A program made the position numbers and the translations under genes. The notes below the pieces were generated by a model. That model did no database searches. It was given only the letters and a program-made list of their open reading frames with translations, and was not told the DNA's origin. A stretch of 64,000 bases of DNA, taken from the NCBI GenBank assembly GCA_034440635.1, contig JAOTON010001596.1:1920001-1984000 (forward strand). Direction: 5' to 3'. This document shows, in pieces, positions 55,292 to 64,000 of the stretch. How positions within the stretch are numbered: position 1 is the stretch's first letter; the number at the start of each line of letters is the position of its first letter. The DNA comes from Lepas anatifera. Taxonomy: Eukaryota > Arthropoda > Thecostraca > Lepadidae.

Positions 55292-55850
55292 AACTGTATC
55301 ATTATATTGCTATTTTTTGCTGGAAGAACTACTAACGCCGTCTCCGGTAAAAGCCGACAGAGTATCACACAAGTTCTGGCGTGGTGCCGCACGTAAGCGT
55401 ATTCAAGAGATTTGATCGGGAGAAGCTGGTTGGGGGCGGCATCCGGACCACGAGGTTGCCAATTCTCTGCGTGTAAAACCACCAGATGGAAACCAAAAAT
55501 TACAGGCGCGCGCCAAATTCTGTCGTAGGTGTCGATACACCCCCTCCTCCCTGCATAGTCCCATCTTGGGGGATCGGGATGAGAAGTGACATTTTAAGGG
55601 GTGGCATCGAACTTTCAAGGGGCGACGAAGCTTAATCGAAGGGGGAGTGTCCCCACTTCCCCCCTAGATCCACCTATGGTGACACCACCTACCTACGTGT
55701 AATTATTGCTAAAAGTCCATAACTCCACAACCTCAGTGGCCTCTCTGTCATTGTGCCTGCATGGGCGCCGCGCCGGCCAGGTGCATTGTGGTAAAATACA
55801 AACGTTTCTCCGAGAATCGCAAAAAGTCGCAGGAAATTGTAGCCAGACCT
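55292..55850. other. No gene; partial hAT-like end
   Basis: About 55580-55676 resembles the right part of the CATAGGCGGATCC-type MITE and ends CTAGATCCACCTATG. Nothing else was recognised. Confidence 0.4.
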
Positions 55851-55901
55851 AGTCCTAGTATAGCCAGACCTCGAATGTCGAGGTCTGGCTATACTAGGAC
55901 T
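55851..55901. repeat. Perfect 24-bp hairpin, 3-nt loop
   Basis: The arm at 55851-55874 (AGTCCTAGTATAGCCAGACC and four more bases) is exactly reverse-complemented at 55878-55901 around ATG. A direct extra copy of AGCCAGACCT precedes it at 55841. No flanking duplication was found. Confidence 0.9.
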
Positions 55902-56219
55902 GAGAATTATTGATATTCACTCCACGATTCTGATGAAGGGCTGTGCCCGAATATATAATCTTCAGTGTTTTTTACATTTCCGGATTCGAGGGGAGAGGCC
56001 AGGGAACATCTTAACAACTCATCATCATGCTCCTCGCCGCAGCACTTCAAAACTTATCAACGAAATTGTTTTGGGTTCGTACCTAGAACTGTCTGCCGTG
56101 TCCTAATTTATACATATCCGTGCGCCAATCGACATCACTGGTACTTAAAGCCTTACACATTTCTTGGAGGCCCGAAATTGAAAGTGGTTAGAAACAAGGT
56201 CTAATACATTCTTATATAA
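55902..56219. other. No gene seen
   Basis: Short ORFs only. Confidence 0.35.
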
Positions 56220-56727
56220 TTTTATTCCTATGACATTGTTTCCTAATCCGACAGTTATTTTGGACATAAAACGGGTCAAGCTTTCTAAAAATACAGAATT
56301 TGGTACACATTCAACCATATCGGGCGTCCCACTTGCGTTTGTATCTTGCCATCATTTTCTCGCATTGAAACAGGTAACACTGGATGTCCAACTTTCTCCG
56401 ACTTTAGATACATTTTTTCACCCACTTTTAGAAAAAGAGACAAAACTTATATTCACTATCGTAAAATTTGCACAATTTCCAGCCAATTAATAGCATATTT
56501 TGTTCAAAAATGGAATATTTTACTTTTGATTAAATTCAGGCTACTAGTGGAAAAGTTCCTACTGTGCAATGGTCATACGCTTAAAACTCGGATCCAGAAA
56601 GGAAGAGGGTAAGGTGCCTCCAGCACCGTTTTAAGTTTTCCGTATCACCTCCGGTTCCCGAGATCGTAGTGGGTTCCATCACACCCCAGGCGGTGGTGTG
56701 TATGAAAAGAGCCCAGGGAGTGCGTGG
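56220..56727 (-). mobile_element. TTAA-type MITE, family E (copy E2), partial
   Basis: The reverse complement of 56460-56590 matches 53240-53340 of E1. The right end has 'accccaggcggtg', the spacer 'gtgtgtatgaaaagag' and 'cccagggagtgcg', then TGG and TTAA at 56728-56731. The left boundary is approximate. Confidence 0.5.
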
Positions 56728-56731
56728 TTAA

Positions 56732-57589
56732 TGAACAGTACCATGTAAGGTTATGAATTGATATCCCTTTGGAGCCCGGGCACCTGCAATGAAATATTCA
56801 TTAGTGTTAAATTATCTTTCAAATTGTATTGTTAATCATTTCCAGAATTCAAAAGGACTGTGTGATGGCTAAAACAAAAATAAATTTGGTTTATACTTCC
56901 ACATGGGGGTCATCTACTTCTTTTCAAATTTGGGCACGCCTAATGATTTTTGGAAATCCATACCCCTGCCAAAAACGGTAAGTACATAAAATAGCATGTG
57001 AGTGTAAGATAGGAAATAGGGCTTAACACTTCGACCCATAGGAAGGTCAATATATTTTTTAAGGAAACATAAGCGGCTACGAAGGAGAGTAAATGACATT
57101 AAAGGCAACGCTCTCATACAGAATGCTGGTGATCTCAACAGACAGGTGCTTCCTCAGGAGCGAATCCAATGTGGGAGACCCCGCAGATAACGAGTCCTAT
57201 CTCAAATTCCCGACATGCCACCAGCACAGCATGGACCCTGCCCTGAAAGTTCCCACTGTTTTCCCGCACTACCACAGTAGCGTCGACGATTCTGGTGTCG
57301 AGCCTCTGCCCCTGGAATGGTCCAGTGCTACAAAAACTTCAGAATGGTAACGCAACCACACGATCCGAATAATAAGAGCGCTGGAAGGAATCGCACAGAA
57401 AAATATTGGCAAACATGAAAGAAAGAAGAGCCATCACCTCTCAAAGAGTAAGGCAAATATCCGAACCGTAGAATCACGGAGCGCTACAAGTTACAGCATG
57501 CATCTGGAAATATAATAAATAAAATCAGGTTTTGTAGTGTTCTTTATATCCTTGATTTAATACCTCGATAGTCCTTAAACCTGTCTTTT
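56732..57589. other. No gene seen
   Basis: Unique-looking sequence before the LINE; the exact LINE 5' end is not resolved. Confidence 0.35.
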
Positions 57590-58021
57590 GTGGAGCAGTG
57601 AAATTTTTCACGGCGCAATTCAGTCAGAATTCGTCTCCACTACGCGTCCAGCCTCAACGGTGGCTGGACCTCAAAAAAGCACCAGGAAGGGGCTGCTTTC
57701 CCCGCATGATACGCCTACTGGCGGATCCAAGAGGAAGACAAGGGCTCGGGGTCAGTCTGACGGTGACCACCGGGCGGAGCAGACGTGCCCCACAGCGCTG
57801 CGCTGGCGCGGGTCGGGTCAGCTGTTTGCTCGGTTTGGTTGAGTCGGGCGCAGTGATGGCTCTTTGAGCGCAGCGGAGGCGGGCCCGGGCGCATAAGCGA
57901 AGGTGGTTTATGGTCGTGGATGGTGAAAATCCTACTCTATAAAGTGAGTGAATAGTGTGTGGAGACTTGGAGAATCAGTGACTTTTCCGAGTGAGAATAC
58001 GAGTGCAGGTTTTTACACGAC

Positions 58022-58714
58022 ATGGAATCTGATACTGACGCTGGAGAAGAGGTGATTTTCACTGCTGATGGTGCCACTTCCGGCGAAGAAAGTGCAACAA
58101 ACAGCCTCCATGCACGCAAAAAACAGCTAACTGTTACAGATTTTGTGCGTCGAGGGAGGCCAGGAAGGCTAAACGCAACGCTCCGGGCGAATCCTTCAAT
58201 TCGCCCCCAAACAGAATCAACCAGATGCCAAACGGCGCTCCATGGCTCCTTCACCAGCAGCTCCGGTAGGCTTAAACGCGGAAACCATGGAGGCGATTAA
58301 GCAAATGGTAGAAGGTGCTACTGCAAAGGTAATTGTGGCATTCAATTCAAAATTCGAGGCCTTGGAAAGACGGGTGGAAATTGTTGAAGCCGAAAACATG
58401 GACAAAGCAGCCGAGATTGCGCAGCTGAAGACAAAGTTGCAAGAGGAGTCAGCCAAAGTCCAAAGCCTCCAGGATCAGGTTGAAAGCATGGACATGAATC
58501 GGAGACTGTCCTCACTGATAGTCTCATGTGCCGACTTCAAGCACCGTGATAACAATGAGGTTATGGAAGAAAGGGTGGTAGATACCTGAACAAGAGAGTC
58601 CCAGAACTGAATTTAAGTGTGAGTGACGTAAACATAGCCCATAGACTGAGATCTGACGACCGTGTGATCGTTAAGTTCGTGAGGCGGAGCATCAGGGACA
58701 GAGTCTACGAGTAG
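58022..58714 (+). pseudogene. LINE ORF1 (RNA-binding/coiled-coil) remnant
   Basis: The frame starts at MESDTDAGEEV (58022). It shifts about 58170-58190 into the frame carrying FAPKQNQPDAKRRS and MAPSPAAP (58242), and shifts back about 58580. A heptad-patterned coiled coil (about 58330-58500: FEALERRVEIVEAE, KTKLQEESAKVQSLQ) is followed by DVNIAHRLRSDDRVIVKFV, typical of the RRM/C-terminal part of L1-type ORF1 proteins, which coat element RNA. It terminates at a stop (58712) exactly where ORF2 sequence begins, so its C-terminus is deleted. Confidence 0.75.
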
Positions 58715-58715
58715 A

Positions 58716-61395
58716 TTCAATCTACCGAGGGCCAGGGTAGCATGGCACGAAGAGGGGGAGAAGTGCTCGAGTATTTTCTCAATCTTGAAAAAAGAAACTC
58801 GATACGAAAATCAATAAATTGTTTAAAGAAAGGAGACCAGCTTATCACTAATAATCGACTAATTTTAGAGGAGTTTACTAAGCATTTTTCAAAAAATACA
58901 AAGAAACCCATAATCTGTTAGAGGCCTGGGTTTTCTACAAAATACAATTGAGAATAGATTAAGCCACCCTCAGCAAATAGAACTAGATAAGCCAGTCATC
59001 TCATCGAGCTTACGCAGGCGTTGAACAGCATGAAAAAGGGCGTTCTCCAGGTGCTAATGGCTTTACAGCACCATTCTTTAAACAGTTCTGGACCTTCCTT
59101 GGTCCTTTCCTGTTAAGAGTCCTCAACAACAACATAATGCAAGGGCATATGTGTAATTCATTTCGGGAAGGAATTGTTACTCTCATTCCAAAATCGGGTC
59201 AGGCAGAACATTCCCTGAAGGCATTTAGAGGCATATCCTTTTGAACACAGATTTCAAAATTATTTCTACTGTCATTGCTAGCAGGCTTAAAAGCGTAATG
59301 GACACTCTTATCTCTCCGAGTCAGTCAGCATACATTAAAGGCCGATACCTAGGAGAAAATACGCGGCTGGTTTATGATGTCATTGATTACCTCAACCAGG
59401 AGGAGCAATCTGGCCTCATTCTTGCAGCCGATTTTGAGGCGGCGTTCGAGTCCGTTTCTTGGAGCTTCTTGAAAAAGGCTTTAGTATCCTATAACTTTGG
59501 ACCGCAATTTAGATCACTTATTAACTTATTGTACCTTAATTCAGGAAATTTTTCTAGAGTATTGCTGAACGGATTTCTAGGGGATAAAATATTTTTAAGT
59601 CAAGGTATTAGGCAGGGCGACCCAGCCAGCGGATATTTGTTCAACTTGGTAGTGGAACCTCTTGCTTCTCAGTTGAAAATGTCAACGCAATTCAGTGGAA
59701 TCCAGATTGGAATCCGCAACGAATACGTTACCGAGATTCGCGTCTCCCAATACGCTGATGATCTGATCACGTTTGTCAAAGCCGACGAGAACTCTTTGAC
59801 AGCAGTTATCCGGAACTGACAAGGTTCTCACACTTTTCGAACCTCAGACTAAACGTAAGCAAAACGAAGTGCCTACCAATCGGACCAATAAATGCAACAC
59901 TGTGCAATAATACATTAGGCATCACCTTCGTGGACGAATTAAAGGTTCTAGGTATTAAGTTCAATAAAACAAATGATTCAATAACTGAACATAACCTAAA
60001 AGAGAAAGTTGAGTCCATTCGTCACGAGATCACAGTGGAGGAGACGAAATTTAACATTGATGGGTAAAGTAACTGTAATTAAATCATTGTTGATGTCTAA
60101 ACTGGTACATATTTTTATATCATTACCAACTCCTTCCCCAAGCATGATTCAGCGACTCAACAAAATTTTTCATGATTTTCTTTGGAACAATAGAAGCGAT
60201 CCAGTAAAACGTGCCAAATTATCACAAAGAACAATGCATGATGGCCTACACGTCACAGACTTGCCCTCATTCATTAAAAGCTTAAAAGTCGGGTGGGTAA
60301 AACGCTTATATACCTCGGAACAGACATGGACGCTTCTCATTCGACGTAATTTGCCACCAGTGCAACAACTGCTTACCTACGGCGACATAAAGTTAAGAAA
60401 AGTTGTTAAGACAATTCAAAATCCATTTTGGTTGAACGTTTTAGAATCATGGGCAGAGTTCATTCAACTTTACAAACCTCCGGATGAGGATGTTCTCACC
60501 AGTAAACTATGGTTTTCTAATTTTACAAAGTTTAAAACCACGATTGTGAAGGATTGGGATGCTAAGGGTCTTCGATTCATCGGCGACCTCGTAAATACTG
60601 ATGCTGCAAGGCCTTTTACACATGCCGAGCTGCAACGTATTTATAATATACCAATGACTTTTCTGTGTTACCAGTCATTGATTCGCGGACTACCTAGAAA
60701 TGTACAAAACTGTGCGAATAGTCTGAAATTCCCCCAGCCAACGTTGCCATATCAGATTGCGCTTATTAGCAAAAATACAAACACGAAAAAAATAGCCTAC
60801 CGAGAATTTATTACCGATTTAAGAAAAAATATGAGCATTCCCAACAACTATGGATAAATCGATGGAGACAAGATGGCATAGAATCACCCTATGTTGGGAG
60901 TATGTTTGCATATGTTTAACAACGAAGAGTACGTATTTGCAATCGTTTCATTTCAAAGTAATGTCACGGATAACAGCTACAAATAGATACCTTCACTCTA
61001 TAGGCAGAGCCGAATCTGCGTTATGACCTTCTGTTGCGAATCCATTGAAACTATAGAGCACCTGTTTTGGTCATGCCCAAAGACCCAAATCTATATTAGA
61101 AATATTCAAAATCAGCTACGCGAGCAGCACAGTGTTACCTACCTTTTTCGAAGCCAGACTGGTTTCTTCCCTCCCTTGAAAGCGGTAAACAAATTGATAT
61201 TCTTATAGTGACGGTAGCCAAGTTAGTCATATTCAAAGCCCGTTTAACTAAACGAGAACCAGCAGCGGCATTTTATGCAGTATTTACGGTTAGAAGCCGA
61301 AAAAGAGGTAAAAGTTGCGAGGAAGAAGGATAGAATCGGGAATTTTTACGAAAAATGGGGAGAGATGGGAAGATTGGCCCTCCACCAGTCATAGC
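58716..61395 (+). pseudogene. LINE ORF2 remnant: reverse transcriptase, endonuclease missing
   Basis: The first recognisable peptide is ARVAWHEEGEKCS, then (frameshift) EYFLNLEKRNSIRK, the conserved linker before the RT. RT fragments follow: ALNSMKKG, SPGANGFTAPFFKQFW and TLIPKSG. The longest open part (59241-59816, 191 codons) contains motif A ADFEAAFE (residues 63-70, where the usual AFD ending is AFE), RQGDP (124-128) and YADD (171-174). After more frameshifts come the thumb region (60009-60857: LTLMGKVTVIKSLL, IFHDFLWNN) and the C-terminal knuckle TFCCESIETIEHLFWSC (61023). At least six frame changes and several stops make it dead. Confidence 0.85.
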
Positions 61396-61440
61396 TCTCT
61401 GATGGCCGCAAAATATCACTTGAAATTGAAAATAGCGTCG

Positions 61441-62300
61441 AGTGTACTTTGTCTTTGCATTGTTGGAATGTAACTCACAAAGTGCATGCTGTCACATACA
61501 TATACTCATTACACAAGTACACAATTGCACACAAGCTGAAGCAATACGCGCATGCACGCACACACTCACCATACTCACCCACACACACGTCACACTCCCA
61601 GTCCTGCCACCTTCCATACCCATAGTCACTCGTTCTTACCCATACCAACAACCAAACACACAAAATGTCACTCTCCAAATCACAGGCTCTCTGCTCCTAC
61701 GTAAGACGCGTGTAGTGATTCACTCAGGTGAAGTAAAGCGAGAGATGCTGACGTAGCGCTGGAAGAGTGTTTTTGAGATGAAACTTTGTATGGAAAATAT
61801 ACCTGAAAAAGAAAAAAAGGGCTCGGGGTCCCCTCCAATGTCTAAAATAGTTTATTTTTCCCCCAAAGAACCAAATTTTAGACTTTTAAGTTATGTTTCC
61901 GCGATTGTTTTCTTAATTTAGCCTCCCAAAACGCTGGTTTGGCCCTCTCCAAGTTTCTCCTGGATCCGCCAGTGGATCCACCAACTATCTGCAACTGCAT
62001 GGTTTAGATAAGCGAGACATGAATTAGGTAATGTCCTCTACATGGTGAATATTTCATTCAAAATCCCATGGAGGGATTTGTTTCCTGGAATTTCAATAAA
62101 CCGAAAGTATTTCTATACAGAAAAGGACAATTTAGACAAACATATATCATTACACGGATTTTTTTAAAGAAAAGTGATTCTAGAAAAATGCTGACGATGA
62201 TATTTTTTAGCAACTGTATCTATTCAAAAGAGAATGAACCAAAAATACCAGCATATTTCAGCATGTTATTTGCCGCTATTCTTTTAAGGTCAAACTAACC
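61441..62300. other. No gene; CA-rich patch and a MITE end
   Basis: About 61550-61610 is CA/CAC-rich low-complexity sequence. At about 61955-61975 CTCCTGGATCCGCCAGTGG resembles an isolated right end of the CAGTGGCGGATCC-type hAT MITE. Confidence 0.45.
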
Positions 62301-62330
62301 TTAAAAGAACCCCGCTAGGGGTTCTTTTAA
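62301..62330. repeat. TTAA-bounded 13-bp palindrome
   Basis: TTAAAAGAACCCC, loop GCTA, then GGGGTTCTTTTAA: perfect arms that start and end with TTAA. It looks like a TTAA element collapsed to its termini. It resembles a bacterial terminator only superficially. Confidence 0.85.
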
Positions 62331-63420
62331 GACATTAAGGCGAAACCGATTTCCGTAAAAACGGGTTTGCTTTACCTGCTTTTCTGTACCATTAAATTGG
62401 AAACAGTTTAAAGTTATAAAGGTCTCTGATGTTTTACACCGGACAGATATTTACTGAAGACCATATCCATCGTCAAACGACGGCCAAATTTTAACACATA
62501 CATGTTCAGTGATCACGTCCCGGTCCACCTCAGGACATGGGAAGAGCTTACATAATGTGCTTGAGGATTCTATGTGTAAGATATATTATATCTGAGGAAA
62601 ATCAACAGAGTGGATTTCCTGTCAGACTTGTTGCTCTGTGAAAACAACTTACAAACGCAGTTTCTTTTTGAAAGCCCGGAACAAACACTGCTTCATTGCT
62701 ATCTTTGCCGATTTAAGGGAGGGGGCACCTCAATGGTTGTGCCCCCTGTACCGTCCAAGGGGCACAGTGCCCACCAGCCCCACCCCACCGTTCAACCGCC
62801 AATGACTTGTGGTCTAAAGTACACAAAGAACGAGGACAAGACCAGGCACAGCAGCCCAAGTGATTTCCAGCACTGACACCCAGAGACTGACCACAATACC
62901 TAGCTTCCCCCGGAGTGTGGCGAGCATTTCTAACTGCAACGAAATCTTCAGCGATCAAAAGCTGTTTGGCGCCGGAGTGACAACCCAAACCACATACATT
63001 CGGACTTTCGCTTTGCCACATTGGAAGTAAAAACGTTTAAAGATAGCTAAAGACGATACTTAGTTCGATATTGTATTTCTGTGACAGAGAAATTAGACCA
63101 ATCATACAAGTTTCACCATGACAGAAGCATGATATTTTGAATCCAACAGCTTACTTTGAAAACAGATGGTAAAACCTATACCATTGTGTACCTTAGCATA
63201 AGCAAATGACCAACTATATTTTGGTGAGCACGAAAATCAGAGCCAGCGCAGTGCAACTATTACAACGAACTGTAGAAACAGACGTCGAAATTCACCATAA
63301 AATACATCTTGACGAGCTTGTCTGCAGCAGACTTTCACATGTCAAAAACACTTCATGATGCACATAGAGAGACAACATGGTACACTGCAGAGCACCAAAA
63401 CCATCAAAAACTGGAAAGGA
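62331..63420. other. No gene seen
   Basis: An 88-codon plus-strand ORF at 62610-62876 and its minus-strand shadow show no domain. A 'gggcacctcaatggttgtgccccc' hairpin lies near 62724. No element ends were recognised. Confidence 0.4.
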
Positions 63421-63427
63421 TATAAAA
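63421..63427 (+). promoter_or_regulatory. TATA box upstream of candidate first exon
   Basis: TATAAAA lies 65 bp upstream of the ATG at 63486. A start about 30 bp downstream (around 63450, 'atgcagctt') would give a leader of roughly 35 nt. Confidence 0.45.
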
Positions 63428-63485
63428 ACAGACGATCTTCGAAACCGATGCAGCTTTAAAGCAGAAACACTGGCAAAGAGATAGC

Positions 63486-63541
63486 ATGAGTAGCGCTAAT
63501 CTGGAAACACCGCCTACAAAAGCGCTGAAGAGGAGTCAACG
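63486..63541 (+). CDS. Candidate short first exon (MSSANLETPPTKALKRSQ)
   Basis: 18 codons plus two bases run from ATG to a good GTATGT donor (63542). The peptide is serine/threonine- and lysine-rich with a TPPTK proline-directed site. TATA box, spacing, start and donor fit together, which is why this short ORF is listed. Downstream exons would lie beyond or late in the window and were not recognised. Confidence 0.35.
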
Positions 63542-64000
63542 GTATGTGCTTCCTTCCATTGTACTTCAGTGGGCCTCTTTCACTAATTAAAAAAAATCCC
63601 TGCATGAAAATGGCATTGCCAGCTCGTCACATGCACAATAAAAAATCATCAAGAACGCAATAGCGTACTGACCCTACAAAAAACATAGCAAAACAGTTCC
63701 ACCTCAATCACACTCAGTGTAAGCACCTTGGCTCTCTCAGTGTTAGTACTAATCCTCGCCCGACTGACTATCAGGGAAATCTCACAAGATCATGCCTCTC
63801 ACTTACCAGTGCGAGAGGCGGGTTTTAGGCATTCATTCTCTTGGACATTTTCAAAGCCCCGGAAATCTAGGCTCCCATGGAAGCGAGCCAGACTTTCAGC
63901 TGTTGGCTTTTTATAAGGTTAAAAAAACGTAGCCCGCACGCACGCGCGAAGCACGAGTCTGGGCGAAGATGTCCTTACAAATCAGCGAAGTAATATTGGA
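63542..64000. other. Possible intron; nothing else recognised
   Basis: Follows the donor at 63542. A 62-codon ORF at 63728-63916 has no protein-like signature. Confidence 0.3.

Larger units (their letters stand above)
57590..61440 (+). mobile_element. L1/Tx1-like LINE, internally deleted and frameshifted
   Basis: The order is a CpG-rich 5' UTR (about 57590-58021), ORF1 remnant (58022-58714), ORF2 remnant (58716-61395), then a short 3' region. ORF1 runs straight into the linker between endonuclease and reverse transcriptase. The ORF1 end and the whole endonuclease domain are therefore missing, although 5' UTR and 3' parts remain. Several frameshifts make the copy inactive. The element ends are not delimited by a TSD I could recognise. 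Confidence 0.85.

Noticed and set aside
57715..57740. hAT MITE left end (CTGGCGGATCCAAG) inside the LINE 5' UTR
   Set aside because: Only a short word matches, with no opposite end or TSD; probably coincidence.
59241..60857. Active reverse transcriptase
   Set aside because: The two long frames are separated by stops and frame changes, the endonuclease is deleted, and motif A is altered, so the copy is dead.
62301..62330. Rho-independent terminator
   Set aside because: The window is eukaryotic; the palindrome is bounded by TTAA on both sides and no gene ends there.

Overview
The window is eukaryotic and looks like repeat-rich, gene-poor DNA from an invertebrate animal. It has no operons or long single-copy ORFs. 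It contains metazoan-type non-LTR retrotransposons, tRNA-headed SINE-like pieces, hAT-type MITEs with 8-bp target duplications, several TTAA-flanked MITE families, one THAP zinc-finger exon, and a few first exons recognised by start codon plus GT splice donor. The species cannot be named from sequence alone. Perfect AGGTCA-n-TGACCT palindromes and a possible TCAGT initiator would fit an arthropod, but do not prove it.

Layout. 1-1.45 kb: a ~0.5-kb segment present twice in direct orientation, each copy carrying a hAT-like MITE. 2-9.9 kb: unique-looking AT-rich DNA, a first AGGTCA-rich TTAA element (C1), hairpins, a tRNA-like SINE head and an inverted repeat pair. 9.9-13.6 kb: a T2/Kolobok-like MITE, a 2.5-kb minisatellite of 41/42-bp units, then repeat H. 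14-20.5 kb: hAT MITEs, a TATA box plus first exon (18.5 kb), and a nested stack of two TTAA MITEs inside a hAT element. 21.3-23.5 kb: 78-bp satellite, about 29 copies. 24-31 kb: GT microsatellite, TTAA elements B1, D1 and A1, and a signal-peptide first exon at 28.8 kb. 32-38.7 kb: LINE 3' fragment, SINE-like tandem split by a hAT MITE, element C2, a probable terminal exon (37.6 kb) and local duplications. 39-43.6 kb: elements A4, C3 (with B2 inserted) and D2. 44-49 kb: THAP exon and four hAT MITEs. 49-57 kb: A2, H, E1, C4 (with A3 inserted) and E2. 57.6-61.4 kb: an internally deleted, frameshifted L1/Tx1-like LINE. 63.4 kb: TATA box plus a short first exon.

The most unusual signal is the architecture of the TTAA elements, grouped here as A to E. 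They share a body dense in AGGTCA/TGACCT half-sites and a GC-rich subterminal hairpin, but each subfamily has its own terminal 'word'. That word appears once at one end and twice, around a similar spacer, at the other end. Nested insertions (B2 in C3, A3 in C4) and paralogous empty sites support TTAA duplication. A THAP exon lies between two TTAA-flanked ends that share one word, which suggests but does not show a link to the THAP-bearing Kolobok superfamily.

All boundaries, family assignments and TSDs were read by eye. No alignment or database search was run.
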